NCBI RefSeq assembly: GCF_052324685.1 | Contig: NC_135228.1 | Coordinates: 14,058,420 to 14,122,419, forward strand | DNA from: Brachyhypopomus gauderio | Taxonomy: Eukaryota > Chordata > Actinopteri > Gymnotiformes > Hypopomidae | DNA: 64,000 nucleotides | Direction: 5' to 3' | Shown here: positions 43,301-58,000 of the stretch, piece by piece | Layout of the letters: every line of letters starts with the position of its first letter | How positions within the stretch are numbered: the stretch's first letter is position 1 | Made by a program: the position numbers and the translations under genes | Notes under the pieces: model-generated | Databases searched by the model: none | The model's input: the letters and a program-made list of their open reading frames with translations, nothing else | What the model was told of the DNA's origin: nothing

Positions 43301-46300
43301 GCTGAGGCAGGTTACTTGGCCTTAAGATGACTTCAATGATTGTGACATAAATTGGAGTTTGTGTTTTCAGTTCACAACATACAATTTTATTGTTGCAAAT
43401 AAACCTGAGGTTTCTGTTTCTTTTGACCACAGCATGTACACGCTTCAAAGTCTTTCCAATTTAATATTCTAGCAACAGCAGTTCTAGTGTGTAATAAACT
43501 GATCGTTTTACCTCACCTCCAAAAACTAAAGCATGAACTAAAGCATGTAACTTTGTGCACGAGTAGTGAATAGAATTGCCCACCACCATTGTAATATTCC
43601 CATGATTAAAAAGTGGTCTGTAAAGGACCAGCGGGCCTTATTATGCATTTACACTGATATAGTGAAGATACTCTAGCATACTAAAAGGATATGATCTCAG
43701 AACCAATCAGTGATGTAGTTACATTGGAATGATGATTAGAATCCCTGAATCCACAGCCCTGATTAGGCTCCCTAGAGCTGAGCCTGGTTTAAAGATGTAG
43801 AGGAAAGTACCTTTCAGTACGGTTTCCTTCAGCATTTTTTTTTTTCCGATCCTAAATGTCATTGTATCACAATACCCACTTTCCACAGCACTTTAGTGAT
43901 TTTGCAGGAGTAGTGTCTTATGTTCCAGCAGTATTTCTTCCTGCTGAAGCGTCCCGCTGCAGGTGCCTTGCGGGAGAATGCACCATAATCACTGGCTGTG
44001 TCAAATAAATACATGTACAAGAGCAGAAGAGGTCGTGGTGCTGAGGTCGTGACCTGTACCGGCTTTTTCAACAGTCAAAACAAATAGCAATGAAATGATT
44101 TGTTGCCGCTGACTGAAGGAATATGTATGGTTTCTCCCACAGCCTCCATGCCAAGAATAAGCAATAATGCAATTCTGATAACAAAAGTCTTATTTGTCTT
44201 TGTCAAGTTCACAACACAACTATGTAGTGCACTAATGCTGCACTAATCGCGTTTTATCTGCTATTAAGAAAACCATTTGGCAGTGACCATATCACACGGC
44301 CTTGATCTGACTCTAATATGTAATGCGTTCTGTCACGCTGCATCACAGAGTAATTCAGTGCATGTATTTAGGAGATGCTCGAGCTGTTAAACAAGGACAC
44401 ATCCAAATAAGAGGAGCACTCCAACTGCGAACGTCACACTTAGAATGACGCCGCTGGCCCTGTGCGAGGAAAGTGGCTGTTTCACCGCCAACAGGGTCCT
44501 GCGGCAGGGTTATCCCACAAGCAGCGGCAGATTGTGCAATTGCACAGGGCTCGCAGATATGAGCGTCTCACAGATAAAGCTACCGTGCGAGCCTTTTTCT
44601 TACGCAAGCGGTTTCTCGTCGCGCCTAAGAACTCCGCCATCTGGAGATGCGGTCGATTTCACACGCAATTCCCGTCTTTTTAACTAGTCCCATAACTCTT
44701 TTGTCGTAAACCGTAAATTTGCAGGCTTTGTTTTGTAAATAACCTTGCTGGTGTTACATAAGGCAGCACATGTGCTTTTGCGCTAAATGTGTGCCCCATA
44801 CGAAGGCCTTGCTCACCTACCATCGCTGACTTTTACGCACTGCCTCGCCTGCTGTGTGGGAAACAGTGTCTCCGTGTCCCCCAACAGAGCCACTCTGCAT
44901 GTGCATGTGTTGTTCTGCATATCACACTCACCTTACTTTTGTTAAGATGTGCGTATGATTTATACACATAACGCTGTGTGCTGCAGTGTTTGTGTATAGG
45001 TTACATGTGCTTTAACATGTAAATGAAACAGGATATTGGATGAGCCTTCCACACAAAGCCTCTGGTTTCTTCTGAAACTCCTCTATACGTAATAATAGTA
45101 TGATGATATTGTTTGTGTAAATAGGACTCAATTATCTAATAGCTCATAAAAACATTTATCAATGTGGAAATGGCAACTGACATTATATGTAGTGAACAAT
45201 GAGAGTGGGTGTGTTGCTGCTGAAGCTCCCGGGTGTCTCCCAGATGCCTCCAATGTTGTTTTTGGATGGCTGTTGTGGTGAGGACTGTGGTTAGGACATG
45301 AGTTGAGGTAGCCTTTTTTTTTTGACTGACCTTTGACCTGACTGAGGACAGGCAATGTCAGGCCTGTTCTGCATCTCTTCTCAGACTCTGTTTCCCAGAC
45401 AGCTGAGGACAGAGCACCACTCTGCAGGGACAGAGAGAAAGAGACAATGAAAGAAAACCCCAAAATTAAAGGAAGCAACTCTTGTGTAATCCTTAAGATT
45501 GATGCTTCCCATTCTGTTGACGGGGTATTTATGTGGGAAAAGCCTAGTACAAACATGTCAAAAAAGATGCTCTTCAGTACTTAAATGAAAAGTCACCCTG
45601 TGAAAAACATCACACAATAAATCGGGAGTCTCAGCAAGTCAAGCTGGAGACAACTGTGCAGACTAAACTAGAGGAGTTTCATTTTTTATGCAATTACTCA
45701 GATCCCTCCTGCTGTTTGTTCACAGTGTAGTTTGTGTAGTTGGGCTCTCTCCGCTTTCCCCCCTGGGGATCGGCCAACACTGGGATCCGTCGGGTCTCCC
45801 CGGGATCCTCTGCAATTTCCTCCACAGACCCCCATCAGGCCTGGCTATGCTCTCCGTCAACATTTACCGTCCCCGAAGAGCTTGGACGGGGAGGTAAAGT
45901 TGTCAGCGATCGGTACCAGACCACACGTCCAGCGAGGGACGCCGACTCTTTCTGACTCTTGACTCTGTCTTTCCGTCTCTGACTCAGAGGATGGCGGCTG
46001 AGAGCAAACACGGGATCCCTGTGCTCACCGCGCTAATCCCTCGGCTCATGGCCACCTCTCCACCTGACCAAGAGTGGCTTCACGGTACGCTCTTCCACTG
46101 AGTGCTGGGAGCCCTGTCTTCTCATCCAGGGTCATCTGTATCAGGACATCACGCCTTGGCTGGCCTTCCAGAAACTTTGACCTTGCGGAATGCATCGTGA
46201 AAAATAATACCAGCGAAGAATACATCTATTATGGCTGGGGCTAAACTGTTTATAGCCTGTTCCTCCTGCAGTGCTAGGTTTCAAATCACAGGATGCTCCA

Positions 46301-47094
46301 ACGTAAACACATACTTTTAGGCGCAATGGCTCATTATTTTGGACATTTTTCTAGCAGTGAAGTGCCATGTCAGGAGTCAGCGTGGACCACGCGAACCACA
46401 AGACTCGACTGCTCTAATGGGATGACCGCAAGCTTATGTAATAATGATATGCTGTGGGGAAACATGGGCCCTGTTCTCCATTATGCTAAGCGATCGGGGG
46501 AATAAAACGTTTTTCGCTCCGATCGCCAATTCGCCGGGGTCTAAAAACCGACACCATCTATTTTTAACCCCAAACTTACCTCAGCCTGAATTCGCTTGTG
46601 CAGAGTTTCCTTGCTTACGTCTCGGACCAAAGAAGAATCGGCAACAGTGAGATGAGACTGCGTGGCTGTGGAATGTGTCTGAAGCTGCAGTTTCTGCTGG
46701 TGGAGGCCGGTTGTTAAGCCTGGTTTGTCTCATGTTCAGCTGGCTGGCAGCGCAGGGAGGGGGGGTTACAGTGGGGGACAGGGCTTAGGAGGCCAGTGGG
46801 AGGCAGGGGCAGAGGGCAGAGGTCATGTTTGAGGGAGTGTGACAAAGACCAGCGTGTATGAACCACAGGTTCTACCGCTCCACTTCTGTAAATCACCAGG
46901 GATGGTTGAACGTCGGCGTGTTGGAGAGTGACAGCTCTGGTCTCTATCCCAGTCCTATCGGAGTGAGATGTTGGAGAAAGTGAACTGCTGTTAAAATATT
47001 AGATTATAGGGAATGAACAGCCGGCTCTGGTTCTGGGAGGTTGAGTCTGGCCAGTGGGGACTGTGCTCTGTATTCTCACTAGCACTGGTGTGGT

Positions 47095-47332
47095 GGGAGG
47101 GAGAGATGAGAAGAAGACCAATGCTATGGGTCTAGGTGGAGAGATGAGAAGAAGACCAATGCTATGGGTCTAGGTGGAGAGATGAGAAGAAGACCAATGC
47201 TATGGGTCTAGGTGGAGAGATGAGAAGAAGACCAATGCTATGGGTCTAGGTGGAGAGATGAGAAGAAGACCAATGCTATGGGTCTAGGTGGAGAGATGAG
47301 AAGAAGACCAATGCTATGGGTCTAGGTGGACA
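47095..47332. repeat. 38-bp minisatellite, about six copies
   Basis: Six nearly identical copies of GGTGGAGAGATGAGAAGAAG followed by ACCAATGCTATGGGTCTA. The sequence identity between copies points to recent expansion. The copies are contiguous with no spacers. Confidence 0.95.
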
Positions 47333-49126
47333 ATACATCTCATGGTGGACTGTGAGGCTGTTTGCTTAGGGCTTCCTTTGAGTAGTGAAACTTAATAGCA
47401 GTGAAGAAAGCTGTAATGAAGAACGTAATGAGGCATTAGGATAAAACAAACTAGAGTCGTGTTTCTTTGGGCTTTCTGGTTTTACAGAGAGTCCTCCTTA
47501 GCATAATGAAGAGAAACACATGTTTTGCAAATTAGAAGTTGGATGAGGGTAGGCAAGAGGTCAAACTGGCACATGGATTGCTGTTTGCATAAAAACAGTT
47601 CTTCTATAAGCAGTTCTGATTGGTTCCTTCTGATTCTGGTGCAGTATGACAAAAATGGTATTAGTGGAATCCAGACATCGTAGCCTGAAGGGAGGGAACC
47701 ACCTGGAGTTTAAGACTATGTATTTCCTAACTGCTAAAACAGTGTGTAAGACTGTGTCTTTCCAGTGGCTTATTCTTTATTGTTCACTGGATTGCAGTTT
47801 CTTATGTGAAGGTGTTAAGACTGAAGTAAACAATCAGTACAGAGCAGCTCTTTCATCATCAGCAGATCTGTTATCGATTATAGTGACTGAGAGGATGCAG
47901 ATTGTGTGTGTAGTCAGTGGTTGTCACTAGGACCGTCTCTGGATCTCTGCTCTCATCTCAGTGAGCTAGTCAGTGGGGTCAGAGGTCAAAGCCCTGGCAA
48001 CAGTGGACTCGAGAACAGGTCAGTGGAGATGGGAGGGCATTACTTGCTGTTGATTGACAGCACTCCCAAGAGCCCTACAGCTTTGACAGTGCAGGAAACA
48101 TCCACTAATAGTGATGAATATTCCGAGGGATTGGCTCACTCACAAGACACTGAAACATTTAATGACACTTACCATCTGGGATTCACAGTACTCTGAAGCA
48201 AAGAACCACACTTTCGCTTTATTTCTTGGCCTTGAAGTTGTTGAACTTTAGAGTTCTCAGTACTGCAAAACTTTGAAATGACACTGGCACAAATTCTTTT
48301 AATTGTAACCAGGTTTACAAAAACAAACAAACAAACAAACAGAATCATGAAGTTATCCTGTGTTGTTGGAGGCAGTGTGTTACTGCAGAAGCTCTGTGAC
48401 ATAGAGGTCCTTACAGCTGTTAAACCTGGTGCTACAGAAAGGAGCCTGTAGAACTGATCCATACCATCTACGACATCTTCTCAGGGGCAGACAGGTGTGG
48501 ATCCCTTTCACACAGTAGATTTGCATTTAGTACAGAAAAATGTTTTAATCTTAGGGTGTGCTCCACTTCAACGTAATCTGTTGTAATTATGCAGACCACA
48601 GTTTAATAAATGGTGGGGAAATGTAGTGCGCTCAGCTTCTAAATATTAGTGGAGTGTAGCGCAGTCATCCCTGTTCAATGGTGGTGCATATTTTTTTATA
48701 TTATATGTACTTATTTGCATTCTTGAATTTGGAATACACATCAAAATCCCTTTTTAAGTCTATTAAAAGAGGTAATCAGTGTTTTCAATTTCAAACATTT
48801 TGATCTTTGAACATTTAATTTTCATATTAATATGCCAAATATCACAGAAGATTTCCCAAGGAAGCTGATGGTATAACGCATTTGTTCTTACCGAAGATCA
48901 TATCTTAAAGCTCCCTCTTGTGTTCAAAATGTATTCACTATTTTAATCTCTCACCATGACACTGTTCAACACGTTCAGAGGTGCTTAACAATACGTTATT
49001 CACAAAAATGAGCGTGACAGGCTAGAGTTGTTTTTTTGACATGCTACTTTAAATTCAATTTGTGACCTGATCTCAAATCAACTTTTTGATGACACCTCTC
49101 CTGCTTTCTGCACCTCTCTGTCTTAG

Positions 49127-49134
49127 GGCTGGAG
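49127..49134 (+). CDS. Possible 8-nt micro-exon of col23a1 (speculative)
   Basis: A pyrimidine-rich acceptor (CACCTCTCTGTCTTAG) and a perfect GTAAGT donor enclose GGCTGGAG. After the phase-1 end of col23a1 exon 2 this would read G|GG CTG GAG, one Gly-Leu-Glu triplet, and leave phase 0. Chance occurrence of such a pair in 39 kb is quite possible. Confidence 0.15.
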
Positions 49135-51899
49135 GTAAGTCTGGTCTATCTGTCTTTTGTCTCTTTGTCTGGGTCTCGTGTCTTCTCTGAGGGGGGGGCA
49201 CTTGTGGAGATCTCTGATGTGCAGTCTGTGGAATTCCTACACATTCTTAAATGGTTCCTCATGATCTGTGGATGCTCTGTGTGGTCTTCCTTCTGCTTTT
49301 CCAGGCCCCTGCGTTCGGAGAGAGGGAGAGTCAGACTCCAGGATCAAAAAAACTAAATACTTTATCATTCATTCATGACTTTGCCCCATAAAAAACACCC
49401 TCCCTTTCTTGATGTCTAAGTGCCTGCCATGTTGTCCGAGCACGGTAGCCACAAGGATGCCACCTGTGTTTTATTTCCCCTTCTTGGCCGACACAAGAAT
49501 GGGAGACGTCCGTTTTCACGACTGAGACCTTCAGCACGATTGAAGGTGACGTGCGTTTTTACATTATTCCCACCGACCACTGTGTTAACGACGGCCACAG
49601 AGCCCAGATCAGTACGAGCTGTGTGGAGGTCTGGGCCCACTCCAGTTCTGCAGCATGAAAGGCCCACAGGCTGACCTGCGTGTAAACTCTCCCTGGATTA
49701 CAGCAGGATAAAGACCATTGCCCAGCCCTTTCTGGGTGATTTATTGGTGCATGCTGGTTATTTGCCTGTGTTGCAGTTAGCAGCATGGGATTAAGATGGA
49801 ATGTATACGTTTCACCGGTTGCTACAACACAGCTGCTCCGAGGGCCGGAGGAGTCACGGCACCTCCTTGGTGTGGGAGCGGGATCTTCAGCGGCTTACTT
49901 TTGTGGACTTTTTCTTACTTCTAAACCTGTTTCAGGTGGTGATTTCAGCAGTTCCTTCTCCCCCCTTTGCTCCAGTGCTCTATATGAAACCACTCAGATG
50001 CTGTGTTTTGGACTGCATTAACAAATCCACACTAAACACCAGGTTGCTAGCGATGCTGACCGTCACTTCCTCTGATCACTTGCCCTTTTTACACATGAAC
50101 AGGCCGTTACCTTTCTTCTCCAGACAGAGCAGCTCACAGCTGAACCCCACTCCCCAGTGGCACTGACCCTCAGAGCTTCTACCCTGGCAGCGTTGCCTAA
50201 TCAGCAGCAGATACAGAGTTGTTTCACGTAGATCACACTCAACTAGACTGAGTAGCAAGGCGTTCACAGGGTCTGGGTTACAGGGATACAGGGCTTAGCT
50301 TCAGAAGGCTTTACCGTGAAAAGGCCCACGATGATCTGCACGACTGGAGCTGTTCCATATTTCTCAGATATTTTGCGGTGAGAGGAACCGATGCATCTTG
50401 TTTTCATTTCAACATTTCCATAAGAAAGCTCTCAGATTTAGTTGATCAAACACAACAAAGAGATCTTTGTTTTGTTTTTTTTTTTCTCTGAGGTTTTTTT
50501 TTTTTTTTTTGCAAGTCATAACTTTGTAAGGAATTTTGCAAGTCATATTTTTGCAAGTCACAATTTTGCCCTCTGTGGGTGTTGAACAGATACTGGACCC
50601 CAGGGACTTTCTCCGAAAACCTTTTTCACTCTGCCGATCTAAAAAGTCTAAATCTGCTGGCAGTTTCAGAATCTTCCTCTCTAGCTGGTGCCCTGGACCG
50701 CACTGTTACAGTTACATTAGCGTGAGCGGCTGGTTCCCGTTAACTCGGAGGAGACCTGCAGTGCACACCCCTGGAGGAGCTGAGACTCGGGGTTAGAGGG
50801 CTTCCTCCCCGCTGTGCTCTCTTTAAAGCTGGTATACTAATCCTGGGAGCACAGCACATTAGGGTGCCGAGCAGCCCTTTAGGCAACGCTCAGGTGAAGG
50901 GAGGCGGCAAGGAGCCTGAGCTCACAGTGTCACACCCTGAGGGAGTTGGAGCAAGATGCTTTAAATGATGTTACAGAGGAGGATGGGAAATGATGAACAG
51001 GGAACCTGAACTCTGGCACTTTCTACAGGGTGTGGTATCTGTGTGCAATAAAGTATTTTATACCTTTTTAATCCAGGAAGCTGTTTTTGGATTGCTTATT
51101 AATCCAGCAGCCACTTATTTCTTTGAAAAGCTCTATGCTCCCTACAGCAAAACAACATTTGGAAAATTTATTTTGTTTACTCTGGTTTAAAGGCTGATGG
51201 GCTGTAGGGGAATGTTGATTAAAATTCCCAGTAAAGACCTTTTTTTTCCTGGTAAATTCCCAGTAAATAGCCTTTGCAGTTACTAAGCCATCTGTGTAAC
51301 TGTGTCTTGAGTGAATTCAGTATATTCCCTGCTCTTTTTTTTCTTCTTGTTGTTGTTATAATGCCCTCACTAAAAGGTTTCTGTCAGAAAGGGAACGGTT
51401 TGTTTGCTGGGTTTTAAAAATATGTCTTCAATGAAAACTGTTACCGCACTGTAATATCAACAAACAAACCTGCTTTCAGCCCACTGCATTACTAGGGTCA
51501 ATCTCTCCTTTTACACAGCAGACAAAAAATAACCCTGAAAGTTCCCATTTGTTCCAAATGTTGTTTGGACTTTGTCTGGCCAGCTTGTTTTGGTCTGAGG
51601 CCTTAACTCTGATGTTGTGCCATGAAGTAATGCCACGTGCAGATAAAGGACATTGTTTTTCAGCAGTTGTAAAAACTACTGTGAAATTGTGAAATCAGTC
51701 TGCATGTAGTGTTCAGTTGTTTAATGATGCAAATATTTTGGAGGGAGGTTTTATCCAACTTACTGTCTTTTTGAATGCAAAGGCATATATATATATAAAA
51801 AAACACCAATCAGGTGTTCAAACCCACTATAGTAATGATGGTGTTGTTATAAATGTATTATGACATGCTGGATTATTGTCTCTGGTAAAATGTCATGTT

Positions 51900-52710
51900 T
51901 GGTATTAAGAGGACTTACTGCTGCATCTGACATTGTAGATCACAAGATACTTCTGAATTGTGTAGAAATTGCCCTCAAATCATGTTTAGAAAGTCTGGAT
52001 TGGTTAGATATGAACTTCATAGCATGGCTGTAACATACAAAGTCCATCTGGCATTAGTTCTCAGGGCACGGTAAGTCATTCTAATAATGTTCTCCCATTG
52101 CGCCAAATGGATATCAAGATAACAAATCTCTTATCATACTTTGTTCTCTCACCTGAAGATCACAGCCAACAGGTGCACTCGGCCTGTGTTTGGGTCTCAA
52201 AATTAGTGCTAATCTTGAATGTAGGGCATTATAATGGAAATAAACAGACTCTAATGGGAAGTCTAAGCATTTTAATAGACATAGATCTCACCATTACAAA
52301 CCAACTCATTGATTTTATCCATCATTTATTCTAGCTATGTCTTTTTACAGCCTTTAATGTCCCAAGAAGACCTAATGAAACTCATGTTTGCCTTCATTTC
52401 CAGTGTCATACTTTAGTAGTCTCTAATCTGGACTCCCAGTTTCTCAGAATGAGAGTTTTTACCAGGATCAAGTGCAGAGAGCAGAACAGATCACTCCAGT
52501 TCTAAAATCTCTGTGTTTACTTCCTATTATTTTTAGAATACAGCTTAAGGCACTACTACCAGTCTATAAATCACTGAATGGATCATGCCCAGACTACATT
52601 TCTGATATATTTAAAGACTATAAACCCAGTAAGTCCCTTAGATCCATGCGTACAGGTCAGTCAGAGCTCAAACCAAACATGGTGAAGCATGTGCTATATA
52701 AATAAACCTG
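51900..52710 (+). mobile_element. Decayed LINE reverse transcriptase remnant (L2/Rex-like)
   Basis: Broken frames give ASDIVDHKILLNCVE (reverse-transcriptase block) and, at 52,472-52,690, QRAEQITPVLKSLCLLPIIF, then RIQLKALLPVYKSLNGSCPD and YISDIF.DYKPSKSLRS. This is the typical C-terminal stretch of fish L2-type LINEs. Multiple stops rule out function. Confidence 0.85.
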
Positions 52711-54953
52711 CCTATCCAAGCTTTCTCTGTCCTCAAGTCCATCTGACCAATCCTCACCCAGCTCTTATCATGGCAATTACATCTCTGGATCACAAGGATG
52801 AAATAGAGGCGTTGTGGGACCAGTCCTGGGTGTTAAGGTTAGCGCAGCATATTTGACTCTGTGCTGTCTGGATCCTGGGGTGCTGGGGAGAATGTGTTAT
52901 TGCTTTCATGATCTAGATCAGCAAATCCAAATATTTTCACCCCACGAATGGTTTGTCTTAAATCTAACATTGTACCAAGTAAATAATTTCATTTTTTGTT
53001 CTTGCTCAGCTAATGTAGCATGTAAAAACAAAGTGGATCTGTATGAAAGATATATTTATTGACAGAGCCTCTCTGGAAGGTACAAGACAGTCTTGCTGCA
53101 CAGATCTTTATATGTACCACAGGGGTCAAAGAACATCTATATGCCATTTAGTTATATATAAGGTGATTGCAGAAACAGCCATTACATGATACCAGTTAGA
53201 ACTTACATGTTATATATTTGTAGTCTTACTTTTAGGTCCCTACGATAAAAAAAATCCATCAGATCAAACAGATTACACAAACTCCAGTATTGAGACCAAG
53301 TGTTTGTTATTAGGAGACTGCTCGTCTACATGAGAGATGGGGAAATGGTAAGAGAAGGGAGGGGATGTAGGCAGGGGCAGGCAAACGGGGTGATGGGGGT
53401 TTTGGTTGGTGCACTGCATCTCCCAGAAAGCCTGGTGCTACGAATACTGACATGTGTGCTTGTAGTAAGGTGCGCTGTATTATCTGAACCAGAGGGCCTC
53501 AAGGCTTGTAATCTGTGACAGCACAGCTGTGTTTGGCACTGGCATAATAAATCCTTAACCTTTACATCATGACCCCTTAATATATATAGCAGTTTGCCGT
53601 ATTTTTCATTTGTATACATGACACCGGCTAAAGTCGTGCGGAACCACGATAGGTGCCAACTGTCCTTTTGAAACCCCAGTCCCCCCATCTGGATCCACTG
53701 AAGGAGCAGTGCTGTCATACGCCCACTGAGAGACACGCATTTCACAATTGCAGCCAGTGCTCTCAAGTCCTGAACAACACAATGGATGTTATTGTTCACG
53801 GGGATAAATATACCTCTGGACCTTCATTCTGTGGCTTTATTTGTGCCGGTCGGATGTCAGGAACCCGTATAAATCTGAAGAAGGGAGCAAACGTTGCTGC
53901 ATTTTTTATGGTTTTGATTATACCCCATGGTGTCCCCCTTTGATGCTTTCGTCTAGAGCACTAAACACTGCCTGTTTTCACAGTGCCTTCAGTGAAATAT
54001 ATGGACTGTCGTCTGTCCGTGGAAGTTGTATGAGGAAGGAAGACCAGATTCTATATGAAGCCCTGTTTGCTTCGTCTGTATGTGGACTGAAACATAGACT
54101 ATCTTTTGAAATGCAACTAAGCTCACAAATTCTTTGAATAAAGGACCAGCTGACATAAAAAATAACAGCTTAGCTGTCTCAGACAAGCTGTCATAATCAT
54201 AATGAAATCCTCAGATGTGTCGTGTCTGTGGTCTTGTGTGAGAGCATGGAAGATGTTCTGTGAATGGTGTCAGCCAGTCTTTCACATGCCAGACCGTCTT
54301 GTCAGAGATTTTTAAAAGGGTTGTGAATGTGAAATGGCATCTTCTAGGTATTTGTGAAATATCTGTTCTTTGATCATTTTTGGCAACTCAAAAACTCTAC
54401 ATTGACACCTTGAAATGTGAGCAGGTCACTAAAGTAAAGCTATTAGTGTGCTATGGAGTGTGTTCAGGGTCTTAAAGAATATCACCTTAATTGTTACAAG
54501 AGCAATGAGACCCACAATTTGCCATGTCTGCTGGGGATAGCATGTATCTTTCCCAATTTCAGACATGGTGATATAGACATGTTCAGTGCATCTTATGAGT
54601 GTGAGTGCATGCATATATATATGCAACTACACACATTGGGGATTGTGTATACTGTGTACATCTTCACTACAAAAACAACAGCAGTTCTCACATTGCTTTC
54701 TACACACTTGTACATGATGATGCAATTATGTACAGCTGTGACTCATTCTTGAAAGGATACCGGCACATTTGTGTCTGTCTGTTCTGTTTCATTTAAAAAA
54801 GAAATCAAATCAGTGTGTGACTGTTTGTGTTCTTACAGACTCAATATTTCCCATCATTAAGGTAGAAATTCTGCTTTGATATGTGGAAGATTTGAAGTAT
54901 CTACAAACAGAACAACAAACAGATTAATTCTGCGTATTTTACATTCCCTCTCA

Positions 54954-54955
<2 letters not shown>

Positions 54956-54991
<36 letters not shown>
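54956..54991. repeat. (CT)n microsatellite
   Basis: Uninterrupted CT run. Confidence 0.95.
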
Positions 54992-55001
<10 letters not shown>

Positions 55002-58000
55002 GTTTTCTGTCATTGCTGAAACCTCACAGAGGTTTAGTAAACTTTTAAGTATATTTAGGTTAGAAAATTGGTTAGGACGTGTGCAAGATGAAAAGGCCAC
55101 AATTTACTTTCAAGGAAATAAATTAGCATTCTGTTTTAGTGTGTTGCAGCTGGCGGGATGCTCCACATGACCCCGGTGTCATAATCAAAACAGCCGTAAC
55201 ATAGCAACACATGGATGAAGAACTAAATCTCTCTCTCAACAGAGCACACCAGTATGGTCAGAGCGACAGTCAGTATACACGCTTTCAACCACATCCACCC
55301 CTAGACCACCAACCCTAAGACGCACCTTTCCCTCTCTCGCTTTCTCTCTCTTACTCCATCATTTACATAGAAAAGAATGTCAGGAAAAGGTGTAATGAAG
55401 ACATGACAAAGGGGACACAACAACTAGCCCTGTCTTATTTAATCCACCTGAATAAGGAAGGCAGTATTCAAATAACCTTGGAAATTCTACGTCCGCCCTT
55501 TTCCCAATTTCATATGACACACTATTGTAGGTAATTGCTCCAGTTGAATCATGGGATAGGACAGTGTGCTGCAATCGCATACTTCAAAATGGCTCCTGAT
55601 TCAGTAAGCCATCCGGGTACTTTTTGCTTACCGTTTAATGCATACTGTTAATGTATATACTATGTATTTGGACCTACTACCCTTGATTGCGTACTACTTT
55701 GGCGTACTGTATGGCGTACTATGGCATTTTGGACGGAGCCTTCATCTTTCACTACCTTCAGTCCTGTCATACAAAACATTTCAGAGTAGTTTCATTCTGG
55801 TACTTTTAAAGACCTGCAACCAATTTCTCCTGACCTTAATTGGCCAGTCTCAGCTCTGCTCTTTTTCAGCCCCTCCCCCACACGCGAAGAGGTTGGAGGT
55901 CATGTTCACTTAGGAGCCATTCTAGGTCATGCAGAAGATCAACGAAAATAACATGAACATCTTTTAAAAGCACGCTTTAAATTTTAACTGGGCACAGTTA
56001 GTGCCAAGGGAAACACACAGTGGAGCCAGACTGACCAAACAGAAGGACTGGCTCCGAGCAGACTCGCTGGGAGTGAGGTTCCCTTGGCTGAGGGACAGGA
56101 GGCACTTCTGCTCATGGTTTACCATAACTCTACTCTGGGGTGGGACCTCTGAATGATGCTCTGATTCTTAAATCGCACTCATGCCGATGCTTCACGAATG
56201 ATGCACATACCAGGAAATGAAGATTCCACCATGGAATTAAGGGTTAATGATTTCGCCTCCTGTTCTGAATCCCATACTCCCTTGCTGTAAATAGGAGATG
56301 CAAAAGGTGTGGGGATCGCCTAAAAGACATCAATTTCAAACAATATATTTTGGCTTTTTCTTGGAGATCGTGTAAATAAGGTGTGGTAACTGTAGGTACA
56401 GCTGTTAACTCTCCCCCTGTTTACAAGAGCTGACTGCATAGAGAATCTGTAGATGGCACTCCTGTGCCACCATAAGTCATGCACAGGTTTCAGCACTCTC
56501 TCTTTCACTGTCTGTCCTTCTATAAACAAAGGCACTTGCCGTCGCTTTCTCCTGATCTGAGCACAGCCATGGCTATAACTCTTGAGACGGAGCCTACACC
56601 TTGTCCCTCAGGCTATGTGTGTGTTCTCTGCGAGTGTTGTATACACGCTGTGATGACATACTCCACATCTGGACACCTCGAGCTTCTCAACCTGGCTGTC
56701 CCCTTGGCTGTCTGTTAGGCAAACAACAGTGTGGTTCCTGTCCCCTCTGGCGGCAATGAGCAGTCCAGCAGAGCCTAGCTGAGTAAACGTGGACGTGGCC
56801 TGGGGCCTTAACCTATTCCTTTCACCACCTCACTTTCACTGCTTCCAGCGCGGTTGGGGGTTCCAAGGCTGGAAACTACCGGCAGTGGGGGGTGGTGACT
56901 TTGGGGCAGCTGAAGAACAGTGCTCTGTGGAGACTTTCAGCTGGTGGCCATCGTAATGAGCACTGGGAATGTTTTCACAACTGGTGCAGATTTACACTGC
57001 ACCGGAGGATTCCTTATATACAATGGCATTGTTTTTCAGAGTAATGAGTTGCTTCCACAGAGCTCACAAGTCTGCAATGCTCGCGTTCACGCCGGACCCT
57101 GGGTCCCCGTGTCTTATGCCGTTAACTTCCTTTCCAGCAGACTGCAGGAGGGAAGATCTGCGAGGTTACAGCCCAACACCACAGCTTCCCCGCACCAGAA
57201 GAAGCCGAATTCGAAGGCGATTTATTAAGCACATGCAGCAAGAGAAGCTCTCTCTCGCAATGCAGATATAAATCAAGCCCCCCAACTGGGGCGAGAGCAT
57301 TTGGACAGTGCCGTTAGTCAGTCTGGGCACATTGACGGGGAGCCAGTGCCCCAGCTCTTGTGCCATGGCGCCCCTGACGGATTACATCTCATTCTAAAGC
57401 AGAACGGGTTCATGCTCCTCAGACGTGGGGCCTATTCTCAACAGGCAGGGTCGTAATTTGAAAGAATCTTCAAACTCTCAATAATAAGAACATATAGGGG
57501 ATGTGTGCCCATTATGTAGCGGAAGAGGAATGAGACATTCCACTGGGTCACAGGTGCATTGGGGTAACCATTGTTAGCAGTGGCTGAATTGTCTTATTAA
57601 ATGAGATTACTTTTTTTTTTAGAAATGTTTGCATTTTCCTTATGAATGCTACTTGGCATAGTCCTTAACAAAAGTCTCAGTTCTTGTTTGCCAAAGAGCA
57701 GTCATAGACAAGATATTTATAACTTCAGTGCCCCCTGACATTGAGAATGGAAGAGAAAAGGATGTGTACCCTCAACCAACTAATTCTTCCTTCTTTCAGT
57801 TGACAGCATGTTTTGATGACTCCAGCTGCAGAGCCAGGAAACTAAAAGTGTTGTCCTTGAGGCAGTTTTTTAATGTCTTCAGCTCTAAAGTGTCTAAAGA
57901 TTTGAACATACGTTTCTGATTCAGTTCCAGAATTTTTGAGCTCAGAATGATCGATCATGCATTCTGTTCAATGCATTTGTAAACTACACATTTGAACATG

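Larger units (their letters stand above)
43301..51899. other. col23a1 intron, third part
   Basis: Largely unique sequence. It contains the 38-bp minisatellite (47,095-47,332), an (AAAC)n run near 48,317 and a possible 8-nt micro-exon at 49,127-49,134. A CpG-bearing segment at 44,440-44,690 has open frames but no recognisable family. Poly(T) runs lie near 50,470-50,510. Confidence 0.45.

Noticed and set aside
45825..45892. Possible 66-nt exon between CTCCACAG and GAG|GTAAAG
   Set aside because: The translation lacks Gly-X-Y periodicity and resembles no collagen linker, so it was not annotated as a col23a1 exon.
52060..52077. TTCTCAG-GGCACG-GTAAGT as another micro-exon
   Set aside because: It lies within the decayed LINE reverse transcriptase region and is best explained as chance.
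53326..53799. 157-residue minus-strand open frame
   Set aside because: No recognisable domain, Ser/His/Leu-biased composition and no splice or promoter context.
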